This document shows, piece by piece, positions 47,988-61,080 of a stretch of DNA of 64,000 nucleotides (the stretch's first letter is position 1; every line of letters begins with the position of its first letter). This stretch comes from Chalara sp. BL73. Its lineage: Eukaryota; Ascomycota; Leotiomycetes; Helotiales. A program made the position numbers and the translations under genes. Below the pieces are notes generated by a model. The model had not been told where the DNA came from. It did no database searches and was given only the letters and a program-made list of their open reading frames with translations. The DNA lies in the NCBI GenBank assembly GCA_918026815.1, contig CAKJVC010000067.1:62001-126000 (forward strand). The letters are read 5' to 3'.

Positions 47988-50689
47988 ATGCCACACATCT
48001 CCGAATATACCCCTGCGTGGCTCTCCCAGCCAAACCCAGGCTACGATTTGTTTACACCCGCTGCCAAAGCTCCAAACTACCCTTCACTATCACAAAATGG
48101 ACATGGGAAGAAGGCAGCCAAACCCGGACCTCTCCGGACCATCGCGAAGAGAGGAACAGAGGTATTTATTGGGGTGGGAAAGGAGATTCGATGGGCAGAT
48201 CTCGTATATTTGAAGGAAGCATACGAGGATGGGCAAAAGAGATCGAAAGAGGCTTCGAGAACAGGAGGCAGGGAGACGAGTCAGTACGAAGACGACCATG
48301 CCCAAGGATATAGGGTAAAGCCATAGTTACAGTCGTTTGCGCTGCAGCAACTAACCATTCGCAGACCATTAAAACGCCAGTCGCAGATGATATTCGACAG
48401 CTCATCATCTCCCCAAATGAAAGCCTCCTTGCTATCCTGACATCGCACACGGTCCATATAGCAGTTCTTCCAGAGCCCTCACATCTCACGGCAGCAGATA
48501 AAGGTCCTCTACGAATAAAGACCTTCCAGTTAGGTCCCACTAGCCACGTTACTACACAATCAGGGATTGCTTCTGCTTTATGGCATCCCTTGGGGTTCGA
48601 TGGGTCATGCTTGGTTACGGTTACAGAGGAAGCAGTAGTCCGTGTCTGGGAGCTGTCAATAGCAGATCGGCGGTCGTTTGACAGATCTACTCTTGCGATA
48701 GATCTCAAGAAACTAGCAGATGGAACGTCTACAGAGCAAGACTTTGGCGCATCAGTATCTGGAAGAAATACTGGGTTTTCCCCCGACTCTTTTGATATGG
48801 ACGTAGCAGCAGCGTGTTTCTCCAACAGGGTATCCGGGGGTTGGTCCCCGATGACACTATGGATCGCCATGAAACAGGGAGATATTTATGCTTTGTGCCC
48901 CTTGTTGCCATCTAAATGGTCACCTCCACCAGCACTCGTACCATCACTCTCGGTTTCTATCGTCGCTAAGAATGCAACAATAGAAGACGATATTGAGGTT
49001 TCTGAACATGCTAAGCAACTAGCGCAACAGCAGCTGCTATGGATGTCTGAGCTCGATAACCAGGAGCCCTTACTCATAGAATCGCCTTTCAGCGATTCTT
49101 CCACTGAAGTATATGCCCGGCCCAGCAAACCAGGCCATGTGCCAAAGCTCCAAGGCCCTTTCGAGCTCGATCTCCCTGTCACAGATGAAGAAGAAGACGA
49201 ATCAGATGTTCTACTTACAGACATCTATACAATTGGACCCAAATTGGATGGAGAGGAGCTCATGCTGGGGGAGGAAGAGGATCTCGAAGTGGAAGATGGG
49301 CAGGACAATGGATTATCTCTAGCAGTGATATGCCTCCTATCACGAAGTGGCCGGCTGACCGTCTGCCTAGACCTAGATGGAATCGAAGCTCAGTGGTTGC
49401 CAAGTTCAAAATCTAGGACACCACGCTTCACCAAACATGTCGAGCCCCCTTCATTATTGACCTTTGATGTCTTAGAAACGGTAAAAAAAGACGAATACTC
49501 GGAAGACAATTGGCCAGTGTTCAGCGAGGATTTTAACTCTCGGTATATATTCTACGTTACCGACGCCTTTCGCATCACATATGTATCGCTTTTCTGGGTA
49601 TTTCGACTGGAGGAGGAACTGAAAGGCGCAAACCATGGCTCGGAATTCCGCATCGAGAACCTCGCTAGAGGAGATAAATCCCTCCGGCAACGTATTTATA
49701 CTCAAAAGTTAAGCGATCAATCATCTCCTTTTACGGCTAGCGCTCTTATCCGTGACCCTGATCTAGGACACTTCTTGCTCACAGCAACGCCGACCGCTCC
49801 TGTTGCTCTCAAATTTGATGATCCACAAGTGGAAATTGGATTTGGGCGATCTAGATCTCAAACTTACGGTTCTGAGCCAGAGGAGCCACTAGTATTCCAT
49901 GTCCCACGTCCTGTTTATCAACCCCCACAAACATTCAAGGCAGCATCCGCCCTCCAACCGTTAAAGGAAAAGCTAGAGCACAGCAAGTACAAGAGACTCC
50001 TCAAAGAAGAAGTTCGCCTGTCACCAGCAACTTTATCAATCATGAATGATGCACATGCCGTGCTCAGTGATGAGACGCACCGTCTTGGCTCAGCTGCTGC
50101 GGAGCTTTTCCGGCGTTGCCAACAACTACAGGATGAGCTGCGATCCCAGATCCAAAAAGCGAACGAGGTCGCAAAGATGGTAGACAAGGTTACTGGCGAT
50201 GATTGCAATGTTTTGCCTGAGGACGATGGACCTTTGGAAGGTGCCAACAAGGTAATCGAGCTGCGTATTCGGAAAGCTCAGGAGACTCAGGCCAGCATCA
50301 CTGCAAGATTGGAGAAGGTCAGAAAGAGCATGTCGAAAGGCCCACCCAGGGAATTGAGCAACAAGGAGAAAGATTGGGCAAAGCAGGTTGATGATTATGC
50401 AAGTAAATTGCTAGGTTCTGAATCGCTGCATGTGAACCCCGCGACGGAACGCCAGCCTTGGCAGCGCTTCGAGGAGGTGCAAACGCTTACAGATGAACTG
50501 GTTGGGCGTGCAAAAGATCTGTTGGAGGCCGAGGAGACGGCCGGTAGTGGAGTGGAGGAAGGAGCCAATATTCAGGTTCCATCAGAGATACGAAAGGCGA
50601 AACTATCGCAGATTATGGCTCTCTTGGAGCGTGAAACTGCGTTGGTGGAAGGCGCGAAGAGCAGATTGGAGAGATTGAGACTAGATTGA
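47988..50689 (+). CDS. NUP82: Nucleoporin NUP82
   Basis: Two exons (47988-48314, 48365-50689; intron 50 nt) encode 883 aa. The N-terminus MPHISEYTPAWLSQPNPGYD is typical of mould Nup82. The N-terminal half forms the beta-propeller (IRQLIISPNESLLAILTSHT, IASALWHPLG, LVTVTEEAVVRVWELS, TLWIAMKQGDIYALCPLLP). Acidic stretches lie around residues 395-430. From about residue 650 the chain is helical and coiled-coil (ELFRRCQQLQDELRSQIQKA, KVRKSMSKGPPRELSNKEKD), matching the part that binds Nup159 and Nsp1 at the cytoplasmic face of the nuclear pore, where mRNA export ends. The splice joins GYR to TIKTPVADDIR in phase 0. Confidence 0.9.
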
Positions 50690-51843
50690 TTGAGCTGGTT
50701 GTCTCAAGTCTGTCTGTAATACTAGTTATGATTCGTCAAGCGATGACAGAAAATATGGATAAATAAGCTAGTTCCTCCGATGGCCTTCCCAGGCATATGC
50801 TCTAACTTTTGGCCCTATCTCTCACGCAACAATTCTGCTGCAAGTTACTCATCCTCGACCCAAGGCTCCTGAATTCAGCAAGCCACTGGAGAAAGACAGC
50901 CACGCTGGTTTTTAACTCAAAGGCAGAGCCCGGTCTATAGTGAGTGATCTAAATTACCTTATCCCTTCCTTCCATGGTCGGTCCAAGCTACGGCAAGTCT
51001 TCAAACATTATCATGTTGTGCATTAATACACTCCTGCCTAGAACTCAAATCTGCAGTACAACAAAGTTTATCACTGCGTATCACGCGAGGTCTAGAGCTT
51101 CATGCTTTTCATTCATTAAAGCATCCGGATGTGCGATTGCCGGCATGCATGTATATCGTGCATGCAGCAGAAACGTAATTTCCATGGCACATATGAAATG
51201 GAAACAGGGATCACTAGGCGGGGATGCCGCATCAACAATGTAGATCGTTGCAGCGGTATACTCGGCAGATGGTTACATTATTCGTATTCTAGATGTAATC
51301 ATTGGTGGACGCAATCTATCTCTTCTTGTTTATAGTTGACGTGTGTCCGAGGTCACATCATTCCAACATCGGATAATTACATAACACTTGGAAGGAAGGA
51401 ATTGGTTGGCAATATTGCTGCTCTTTCGTTCATTGGCAGCAAGCGTTGTTTTAGATGTGTCTGCCCCGAAGTTCAAAGTATGGCACTGGGAGGGTGTGAG
51501 TCCCAAAGGGGGGGCAAAGTACGAATACGGATGTTTCTCTTTCCTTCAAGCTTTGGCACATGTTTTAATGAATCTTCCCTCAACCCGCCGGATCTCCTTT
51601 GCTTCTCCTTTCCGGCCCGTGTTACGCAATTTGCTCTTTGCATCACACGCGGAAGTATAAGATCTCAGCATGAACCCTTAGAACCAGGAGTCTCCTCAGA
51701 GTACTTAGGCCAATCTACAGTCTTGATTAATAGTATCAACCTCTGCTTTCGTGTCTACATCTATTGTCAAAAGTATAAAGGACATTACTCCCCTCGTCCT
51801 ACTCACGCTCACAGTAATTGATCACTCCTGCTAGCCTCCAATT
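50690..51843. other. Intergenic region
   Basis: This lies between the NUP82 stop and the P450 start. Overlapping + strand frames (50974-51243, 51336-51821, 51388-51660) show no domains. The right end carries the P450 promoter. No gene is supported. Confidence 0.5.
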
Positions 51844-54001
51844 ATGCCCGTCTACTCTGCTAGTAATGCCGCAATCAGGTGGAAGAGCAGCATAGGCTCA
51901 GCACTGGGGTTGCCTGGGTTGTTGAGCATCGCCCTCGTCCTGATCGTGGTTATACCTGTTGCGCATTTCATTATTCGACACAAGCGACTCAACTTGCCGA
52001 TAGCTGATCTGCAATCTTATGATGACAACCATAAAGCATTGACAGCAGCAACTTTAAAGGTATATTTATGCTCAAACTTGGCCCCATGGAACCTATGATA
52101 ATGATGGGCACTGCATTCACAGCAGTTGCTACTGGGCTCCACATAAATCATTACGATTGGGCTTTCAAAGAATAATAAGGATGAAATAATTATCGCCAAC
52201 CTGCTAATTTTACTGCACAGTATCCTAATACACCTTTCATTTTACCGCTTCCCACACCTCTTGTCATCCTACCCATATCGACTCTAGAAGAAGTTCGTAA
52301 CCTTCCTGAGAGCAGAGTATCCTTCAATAAGGAGATCCGGCGAATGTTTGCTCACAGACATACGGGGATTGGCGAAGATACTCCTGCCCTAATTCAAACT
52401 GTCAAAATAGATCTTACGCGCAACATTGCAAGCACACTCAATGACCTTCAGGAAGAGATCCGTTATTCATTCGACAAAGAGTTAGGATCTTGTGAGGACT
52501 GGACGCCGGTCATTTTATACAAGGCTCTCGCTCGAATTGTCGCATTACTTAGTGGTAGGGTATTTGTTGGACTGCCAATAAGTCGGGACGAGGACTGGAT
52601 CAGCCCCTCCATCAACTATGCAATGAACTGCGATTTGGCCCGAAGAGAACTGATGAAATACCCTACTTGGATTCAAACTTTTGTAGCACCATTTCGTAAG
52701 TAGTCCTCAAAATTATGCCCAGTTAACATGTAACAGCCAGCTGAAGATCTCCCAACATACTTTCCATTGAAGCAGCTCCGAATTTGATCTCTTACATTGT
52801 AGTGCATAAACCCACTGACAAATTCATGTAGTCCCCGCCGTCCAAAGATTGAAACAAAACAAGGCAAAAGGGAGTCATATGTTAGAGCCTGTACTACAAT
52901 CTGTGCTCAAAAGGAAAGAACACGACATGTCCGAAAAGGTTTCCGGGGATCATGCTCCAGATGAGCAGGGAACCTTTTTCTCTTGGTAAGTTATATTACC
53001 GGAAGGCAGTACGCGTTTGTCTTGAGAACAAACGTTTAGATTGTTCTAGAACATAACGAATTTCAACTTTCTCATGCACTTAGTAGCGCTATTCACCGAG
53101 TCTGATGGTTTTAGGATCCTCGGTCGTATCGATAATCCGTTGCACGTTAACCCTACTGAAATGTACAACTATCAAATGACTTGTAAGTGCTTGGCTTCGA
53201 TCCTCGTTGGCACCTGCTTAAACATCTTATAGTGGCATTTGCTGCAATTCACACAACAACGCAAACGACCTGGCATGCTTTATTTGATCTTGCTGCAAGA
53301 CCACAGTATATCCAGCCGTTACGCGATGAGATACAGAATGTCATCGATGAAGACGGAGTTGATGAAGACAGCGATGGCTTCCCGAAACTCAAAAAGTCAA
53401 GCATGCCAAAATTAAAGAAGCTAGACAGTTTCTTGAAGGAGTCACAGAGGTTATCTCCGCCCGGCCTAAGTAAGTCTATTGCTAAGTTGAATCATGCTGC
53501 CAGACATGCTAAAATTTATGATTAGTTAGTATGATCCGAGTTACAACAGCCCCGCTTACCCTCTCTACTGGTCATACTCTCCCTACTGGCACACGATTTG
53601 CATTCCCTGCCTATCCTATTCATACATCGACTTCGACACCCACATACTCACCCGCATTGAATCCTCCTGAGACTCTCCCACCGACTCAGTTCGACGCTAA
53701 TCGGTTTGTCAACCTTCGATCAGTTCCTGGTCAAGAGACCAGGCATCAGTTTGTCAGCACTTCACCAGACAGCTTGAATTTTGGTCATGGGAACCATGCA
53801 TGTCCTGGTCGATTTTTTGCTAGCAATGAGATCAAGGTCGTCTTGATTGAGTTATTGAGAAATTGGGATATTAGATTGAAGGGTGACGTTGAAGGCATGG
53901 GTGGCGAGGACAAAAGACCCAAGAATGTAAATGTCCAAATGTCAGTCTCACCAGATTTTGGTGCGGAGATGGAGTTTCGGCGGAGAACAGAAAAAGTCTA
54001 A
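51844..54001 (+). CDS. Cytochrome P450 monooxygenase
   Basis: Six exons (51844-52059, 52221-52695, 52832-52985, 53115-53182, 53233-53469, 53526-54001) join to 541 aa. A membrane anchor lies at about residues 25-45 (GLLSIALVLIVVIPVAHFII). The I-helix shows FAAIHTTTQTTW, the K-helix ESQR (Glu374-Arg377) and the haem loop FGHGNHACPGRFFA with Cys476. The position before His in the haem loop is Asn, where many relatives have Lys. Motif pattern resembles fungal P450s near ent-kaurene oxidase-like and CYP5-type families. Membrane-bound in the ER, it would hydroxylate a lipophilic substrate with a P450 reductase. No biosynthetic backbone gene lies beside it. Confidence 0.88.
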
Positions 54002-55471
54002 CAACGCCTTGTCAAGGCATAAATAAGAGTTGGAAACAGAGAGTTACGTGCTTTTTTTTTCACATATATAGTACTATTTGTGTTGAGAGAAACGATAGGT
54101 TTAACTCAAAACACAAAATACCAATATCCATGTCTCCTCAGAGCCTGATCGACAGCACCCACAAACGCTGATCCACGGTATGTAATGAAGTTCAATGAGA
54201 TCCCGAATACAGTGCTCAAAATTCATGCGTTGCTGCCTAACGCAAGCAGTGAGATATATCATCGGTCGAGCGTCATCCTTGAAAGTTTCGTGGCCCTCAC
54301 ATCAAAAAGGCTTCGGATTCACCTTATCACCTTAACGTGGGTGTGTGAACAGTGACCTGCTGTTACGGAGCCCATGTGAAACTTAGAGTTTAATATAGCC
54401 AGCGGCGCTGCTGCTAGATTTAACGATGGACCTGAGACGACCAGCTTTGGATGGCTTGATCGCCGGGAAAAGATTGACTACAAAAAAGTCATCTGGTCCT
54501 CCGAACGGGATATTCCCATGTTATCCAAGATTGCGTGCCCCTTTGAGACGTGACTGATGGCTTCTGAGTAGCCAAGCAGAGGTCTCGCTGAATTGTTTTG
54601 CCGGGTCTATTACTTCATGCGCCTAGATACATCATACCATAGGATATCTTGCTTACTGATAAGGCATCTAGAGCGCAACTCAAGCTTTGGTATAAATATA
54701 ACCAAAAAAAAAAAAAAAAGCCAGAAATATGTGTGTTTACCAGATTAGCAGCCTCAGCATCACTGAATTCGTCCACATAGAGCTTTCAACCTCTGTATCA
54801 CGCAAGGTTGTAGCTTGAAAGTCAAGTTTATGCCTCACTATTTACGAAATGAGAAGAGCTGTGGCCATCCCTAGAGAAAATATCCGCCGTTGATTTATAT
54901 TGTGCTAGAAGATGCAGCGTTCTTTCTTTTCATTGCCATGGGGAGGAGTGCAGATTGGTTTTATCGACTAGAAGTCGAGGTTACACCAAAGTTCGCTTCA
55001 TAGGTATCTCATCCGCTGTGAATTTTTTAGCCAATAATATCGGCCATTGAGCTGTCCGCCTTGAGTTACGCACAACTGTGCGGAAACCCCCCTGCCAAGC
55101 CCCTCACCACTAACTTACTTTTATATCTAACACGCTTTTCCATTCTATTTTTCACAGCTCTCGAATGAAGGTGATGATACATCAATCTAATTGATTTCAA
55201 ATTGCTAATATTTAACTACAGCTTGCACCTAGTGCAGAAAACCAGTTCACTTCACCGCTTGTAAGGCTGAACCCGCCTCATGTCTCTTTGCTGTCGAACC
55301 ATAGATAGGCCGGAACTTACACTTTCATTCAATGAAACTAGAATTGCCGCTACCTACTGAGGGGTAGGATGCTCTCCATCTGGCCAGTAAAAATGAAATA
55401 ACTTACTAAAGAGCGCTCAGAGACTATCTTCCAGCCTGGCTTCAGCTTAGCTAAGTAAACCCGTGTTTAAG
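54002..55471. other. Intergenic region
   Basis: No gene is seen. An A-run of about 17 bases ends near 54719. The right end is the promoter of the zinc-finger-like gene; stop codons precede its ATG in all frames. Confidence 0.5.
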
Positions 55472-58205
55472 ATGAGCCAGCGACTCCCCATATCTGCCAC
55501 TGATGCAGATGGAGGACGGCCGGTATGTGGAAGTCAACCAACCCTCACGAAGTATGCAATCGAGGAGCTCCAAATAGCCCGGGAACCAATCGACTATGTC
55601 CAACAAGACGTGCAGCATGCTGTCACCCGAGTTAGGCCGAATTCCGAATATGGCCCGCCGGATATTTTCTATAGCCCGGCATCTACTGTTACTCTATCTC
55701 ATAGTGCTGTTTATAGCTCTAATGACGATGATCCCTGGGCAGACTCGGAAATTGATCTACAGAAAATGCTCTTGGTGGCCGGAAACAATACATACAGCGC
55801 TTTGAGCATGAAGATGATTCGAAGTCCGAATGTGTTTCGAAGAGTAACTCCATTTGAATCGCCAGAGTCAAACTCAACAAGCATTGCAGATGTAACCGAT
55901 ATATCAGATGGCGTTAACCTAGATATTCCTCTTGATCTTACCTTCGACGAGAATTGGATGCCTTTTGGACCTCATGAACGTGATATCTTGGAACTTGCCG
56001 ACCTCGATTTTGGCATGAGTGGAGGCAATGAAGAGGATGATCAATTGATGATGCGTTTTGACAAGCGTTTCGAATCCGGCAATGCACTCTCTTCGACGGA
56101 TCTCGACACTGACAAGCCTTCTCAAGTGCCGTGTACCATAATTCACCGAAAGATAAATTGTTCTGATGGTGGGGAAAGTAAGTTGAGCAAACCTTATAAT
56201 GTCGCTGAATTGGCATCCAAAGGCGACTCCAATTCTCGAGATCCTGAGGTCCCTCTCCAATCCACCGGAAACGATCAATGGAAAGATGTACATACTATCA
56301 ATCACGCGTCCTGTGTTACGTCTGAAGTTTCCTCTTCAACCAGTTTACTCAATGAGTGCAAATTTCAAATAAATCCGAGCCAGCATCATAAGCCGCAAGA
56401 GACTAGCTTGCCCAGTCCAAATTCTGATGTCACGGTGTACAGTGATCCTTCCGCTGGCTTCGAAACAGATTCAACTTGTTCAGAACAAGATATTGATTGG
56501 CGAGAAGATACTAAGAATTATGACCACTCCACACTTTTGGATACTCTCCATGCTGACTTACGATTGACAATAACTTCGGAGACAAAAGAGTCACTAATAG
56601 TTCCTATATTGACACCAATGAAGCAAAGACTCGTTGATACCATCATGGCAGAGTTTTGGAACATTTTCAACCAAGAATGGACAACAACTTTACGCAAGTG
56701 TGCTGGTCCTCCTGTGGCAACATCACTATACTCAGACTTGCCAACCTCCTTATCAAAACCTTCGTCTGAAAGCAGAAATTTGAAGCGCCCCAGGGAAGAC
56801 GATGGTAATCAGAGCTCTGATGAAAATGACAGAAGAGACCCGAAACGGCCCAAGAAGGCATCATCTTCGCCGGAAATGGCAGCAAACTTGGCTAAGTTTG
56901 CCTGTCCGTATCGCAAACACGACCCTCGCAAATATTGTATCAGTGATTGGAGGATCTGTGCTTTGACGCCCTTGGACTCAGTACCCCGCGTTAAGTGTGT
57001 TCCCCTTTATTTCTGTGGTAGCCATGCAAACTGACATGAACAAGGGCCCATCTTTATAGATATCATCGAATCTTCCAGTGCCAACGCTGTAAAGGCGTTT
57101 TCAAAAATGAAGCGGCACTTGATACACATCTTACAGCGGTAAGAGGGTGTGAACTCAGTATCACTGGGACTATGGAGGGCATCACAATAGCTATTGAGAG
57201 ACAGTTGAAGAATAGAAAGAAGGCACATCCAAATCAAACAGGTGAAGAGCGATGGAAGAAGATTTATCAGATCCTGTTTCCTCAAGAGCAAGTACCAAGT
57301 GCCTGTCAGTCCCGAGTAGTCCCATTTAACTCTCCTCATCAAAATAATAGATTGGAAAAATGTGGGGACACACGCTGATCCTGTATCTAGTTTTTGAACC
57401 TGTTCAAGACATCGGTGGAGTACAATCGCCAGACTCTGAAGAACTTGCAAATTACGAAGAGTACTCCCGTCGAGAGCTACCACGAATATTTCGAAGTGCC
57501 CTTGAGGCAGCTGTTAACAATGAGGTCCAGCCTATTGAAGAGCACCTGCGGACTCATCTTGTAGAAATGATCCAAGACTGCCAAACGCGCGTTTTCTCAA
57601 GTTATCGTTCAAAGTCAACCATCCCCAATGAAGGGACTAGCTCTCTCGCTGCTCCGATAACTCCTGAACCTTTAAATCCGTCGCGCTCACCACAAGGCCA
57701 CCACCCATCAGGGCCATTGAAACAACATGCCGAAGAGGCTGGCAATGTAAGAACACCAAATATGCTGGAGGGCTTCTTCCTAGAGCCTCCTTCACAGTAT
57801 AACGATCCAGGGCTAGATCATCCAGCAGATGTCTGGCTTCTTCCATGCGGAAACAACTTCTACCCAGATTCAGCTTATACCGGCGAGCTTCCTGCCGCTC
57901 AGGCTTCCCAAGCCTCGGGGCAAGGGTCCTTCGGTAAAACCTTGTCTTCCCAAGAGTACAGCTCTAGGACTCCTCCATCTGTGGAGATCCAGTCACTTGA
58001 TGGTGACACCTTTGATATCGCGGCCAGGTTCTTTGGTGATGAGCATGGCAAAGCTATGCAAATGCAAGAACTGAGCCTAGATTATGACAGTTTTCTCCCA
58101 GAAACGGACTCAAAAGGAAAATATCCACTCAATTTAGGTCTTGATAATTTCAACTGGGAGCTGTATGGGCAGGAAGAGAAGTTGCAACTACATTGGACTC
58201 AATAA
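55472..58205 (+). CDS. Fungal C2H2-type zinc-finger-like protein
   Basis: Three exons (55472-56994, 57060-57304, 57391-58205) encode 860 aa. The first 480 residues are acidic, Ser-rich and probably disordered. A basic stretch (NLKRPREDDGNQSS, DPKRPKKASS) looks like a nuclear localisation signal. It precedes the conserved core KFACPYRKHDPRKYC, ICALTPLDSVPRVK, FQCQRCKGVFKNEAALDTHL, then RGCEL. This is the zinc-binding block of a mould-specific family that pairs a CPYxKHDP element with a C2H2-like finger. A helical region (ERWKKIYQILFPQE, PSAFFEPVQDIG) follows. Splice ends restore KYH and AFFEP. Nuclear regulation is inferred; targets are unknown. I cannot give a gene name. Confidence 0.75.
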
Positions 58206-59385
58206 TCGTGAATATGGCAATAGCTCATAAAATGCAGCTTTATTCCCTTAGTATTGCTGATTGGATAAGCAGATTTCAATTTGTAATACGGTTGTTACTA
58301 TGTATTCCTAACCTTTATTCAGCTTACCAGCTTTAGAAAATGCAGAAGTAAACCCTTTTTTTTTGTATCTTTAGGAGGTGTACTCGAAATTTATAGAATG
58401 ATTTAAAATTAGTTATATTATATTGTATATACTCTTACAAGATCGGGAGGCAGAACTATTTTATTCATAGTAATTTGCTCTCGATAGCACTTATTGCCTG
58501 CTTGTTCTGGCTTTATCACAACGCTTACAAGCCACCTATGATGATGAGTACAAAATTCGTCACCTATGATCACAGGACCTTGATGTAACATAGGGATAAA
58601 CCTATTGGCAATCTTGAAAGTCAGAAGAAAGGGGTATGAGGGATCTAGCTACTTATTTATTTCCTTCCTGATTACGCGAGCCATGCCTAGATACTGTGAT
58701 TCTCGCTTTCAGCCATACCCACATGATACCTAGATTGGCCGTTGATATATTCTACCCAAAACATCCCCATAGAACTAGGTTTTGACCACTAGATCGAGTC
58801 CATCCAACAATACCAGCAACCGTCCATAAATCATCAATTATACGTCGTACAATAATTAAGCATATGCGGTGATCAATGGGTGTTCCCTCCTTCACCTTAC
58901 CGGTAAACAAAATCTTGCCGTATTTTTAGGCATGGCAATGGCCAACCTTCTGACGATCTGACTGAGGCATTGCGGTGTGGCCCAAGAAGGTGCTCTAATG
59001 CGGCAAGTAAATTTTCTGTCAGTAGTACAGAAGACGCGTAGAACACGGAGTTAAGAAGCTAGAAAGGGAGCTAGAGACTGGGGATCAGAGCATGTCCGGT
59101 TGCCTTTAAATCTGTCTGTTCTGTGCTTACAACCCATATTTTTAGATCTAAGCCGCGAACGTACTTTACAGAGCACTTCAATTGTACTGTACACATTATA
59201 CTGATCCACGACATTCGAACACGTGTCCATGTGTTTCATCAAAATATCTGGCTGCCTGATGACTCTGTGTAACGAATGTGAGATGTTCGAAATGCGGGGC
59301 TTTACCCTCCTTCCAACAAGACATTTTTCAGTCGCCAGTTCATAGGACTTAGAGTTGGCTACGCATTCAACATATTGACTCGATC
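58206..59385. other. Intergenic region
   Basis: AT-rich 3' flank of the zinc-finger gene, then the promoter of the kinase gene. Nothing else is seen. Confidence 0.5.
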
Positions 59386-61080
59386 ATGGAAAGCAAAGAA
59401 ACTCCCGCCAAAGGATCTGTCGAACTCAGAAGATTCAAGTCAATAAGCGATGTGCCTTATGAGAAGGATCCGGATACGCGCTGGTTCCGAGGGAGTCATA
59501 GCATTGTTTCCAAAGCATTTTCAAAATCGAATCGGCTCTTTGGATCAAACCGAAAAGTGTTTGCGATAAAGGAGATCGACCTGGGATATCTCAATGCCCG
59601 GGAGAAGGTAGAATCGGAAATCCAGTTCCTTAGGCGGTGCAACCACCGCAATATCGTAGGATTAGTAGATGCATATGAAATTGAACAAAAGAAATGGGCA
59701 AATATGATCTTCCTTGTGATGGAGCCGTGGGCGCCTACATCTTTGCAGATTTTCTTTGAAATGATGGCACGAAATGACTCAGATCTTGCTGTCGTCTGTC
59801 CTTGGTTCTCTACCGCTCAACTCCAACACTGGCCTGATATTCTCGAGCAGTGCATCCATGGGCTCCAATACTTACATGAACACGATATTCGTCACAAGGA
59901 TCTCAAGCCAGCGAATATACTTCTTCTCAATGAATCAAACGAAGACCAAGCTGCAAGCGTACGGGTCATACTGGCAGATCTTGGGATCAGTAAAAGATTC
60001 AACTATGGGACGGAAACTTCCTTCCAAGGAACTTATTCATACCTCGCACCAGAGCAAATAGAGAAGATTGGAAGCACACATAAATCCGATATATTCTCCT
60101 TGGGATGCTGCTTTGCTATGATTGAAGCAGTCATTCTTGCAGGGCGCGATGGCCTCATTGCTATCGAAGCTGCGGCTATGGGTACAGATTCTTGCCAGTT
60201 CGCCCATAATTTGCGTCTTATACACAATGCTTTGCTCGAGATCCAGAGATTTCCTACTCATAGTCCTATTGAGGCCATGTTCCGCGACACTCTCCGAACA
60301 CTGGTAGCAAAAATGCTAGACTCCAGTCCACTATCCCGGCCAGACATCAGAGAGGTGTCTCAGATATTCATGGAATACAAACCTAGGGGGGAGAGATCGG
60401 CCGAAAGCCCAAGGCTCCTGTTACACCTCATGTTAAAGAACCGCGACTCTATAAGGCTCAAAACTATGGATGTATCCGTCAAGACGCCGAGCCAGCAGCT
60501 TTCAAACAACATCGAGGATGCATACAGAGGAACGCAGTGCTGGCTTTCACGCTTTATATCTTGGTCATTCGGCACTCCGTACAATCTTCGTTTAGTTAAA
60601 TTTGGAGTCCTGCATTCTGGCGCAATAACATTGGATGAGCAGATCTCAAACTGGACGAAGATCCCATCAGACGCTGAGCTTGAGAAGCAGTCCTACCAGA
60701 CTCTGTTTCCCGGCTCAGTAACCATGGGCCTAGAAGTAAAGCATGCTACTGAATTACTTCCCAATCATAACCATGGGGGGCTAACCTACTGGGAACGAGG
60801 GATTCCGGTTAAAGTCAGTCACCCTATGAGCAGCACCAAAACGACACCCAAAAATGGGCCTTTCGAGGCGGTTGAATGGGGCCTACTAATTCAGGAGAGC
60901 GATTACCTACCGCTAATTTTTTACATGGCCATGATAAACTTTGTCACCTCGGAATTATTGTTGAGGAGGGGCCGGAGCGACGCGGTTACAATTATATTCA
61001 GCTTTTTGCTCAACGTTTTTGCATTTATACAAGTGCGGGTGCTTATCAGACACGAGATGATTAATACCCACTACATGTAA
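59386..61080 (+). CDS. Protein kinase with hydrophobic C-terminal tail
   Basis: One intronless frame of 564 aa. Kinase motifs: VFAIKEI (Lys62), an alpha-C Glu in VESEIQFLRRC (Glu78), catalytic loop RHKDLKPANILL (Asp172; HKD in place of HRD), ADLG in place of DFG (198-200), a GTYSYLAPEQ activation segment end (215-224) and SDIFSLGCCFAMI. The glycine loop is poor (FRGSHSIVSKAF), with one glycine. After residue 380 the sequence has no known domain. It ends with two hydrophobic stretches, LPLIFYMAMINFVTSELLL and AVTIIFSFLLNVFAFIQVRV, suggesting membrane attachment. Catalytic Lys and Asp are present, so activity is possible. Substrate and pathway are unknown. Similar single-exon kinases are expanded in moulds. 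Confidence 0.85.
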   Translation: MESKETPAKGSVELRRFKSISDVPYEKDPDTRWFRGSHSIVSKAFSKSNRLFGSNRKVFAIKEIDLGYLNAREKVESEIQFLRRCNHRNIVGLVDAYEIEQKKWANMIFLVMEPWAPTSLQIFFEMMARNDSDLAVVCPWFSTAQLQHWPDILEQCIHGLQYLHEHDIRHKDLKPANILLLNESNEDQAASVRVILADLGISKRFNYGTETSFQGTYSYLAPEQIEKIGSTHKSDIFSLGCCFAMIEAVILAGRDGLIAIEAAAMGTDSCQFAHNLRLIHNALLEIQRFPTHSPIEAMFRDTLRTLVAKMLDSSPLSRPDIREVSQIFMEYKPRGERSAESPRLLLHLMLKNRDSIRLKTMDVSVKTPSQQLSNNIEDAYRGTQCWLSRFISWSFGTPYNLRLVKFGVLHSGAITLDEQISNWTKIPSDAELEKQSYQTLFPGSVTMGLEVKHATELLPNHNHGGLTYWERGIPVKVSHPMSSTKTTPKNGPFEAVEWGLLIQESDYLPLIFYMAMINFVTSELLLRRGRSDAVTIIFSFLLNVFAFIQVRVLIRHEMINTHYM

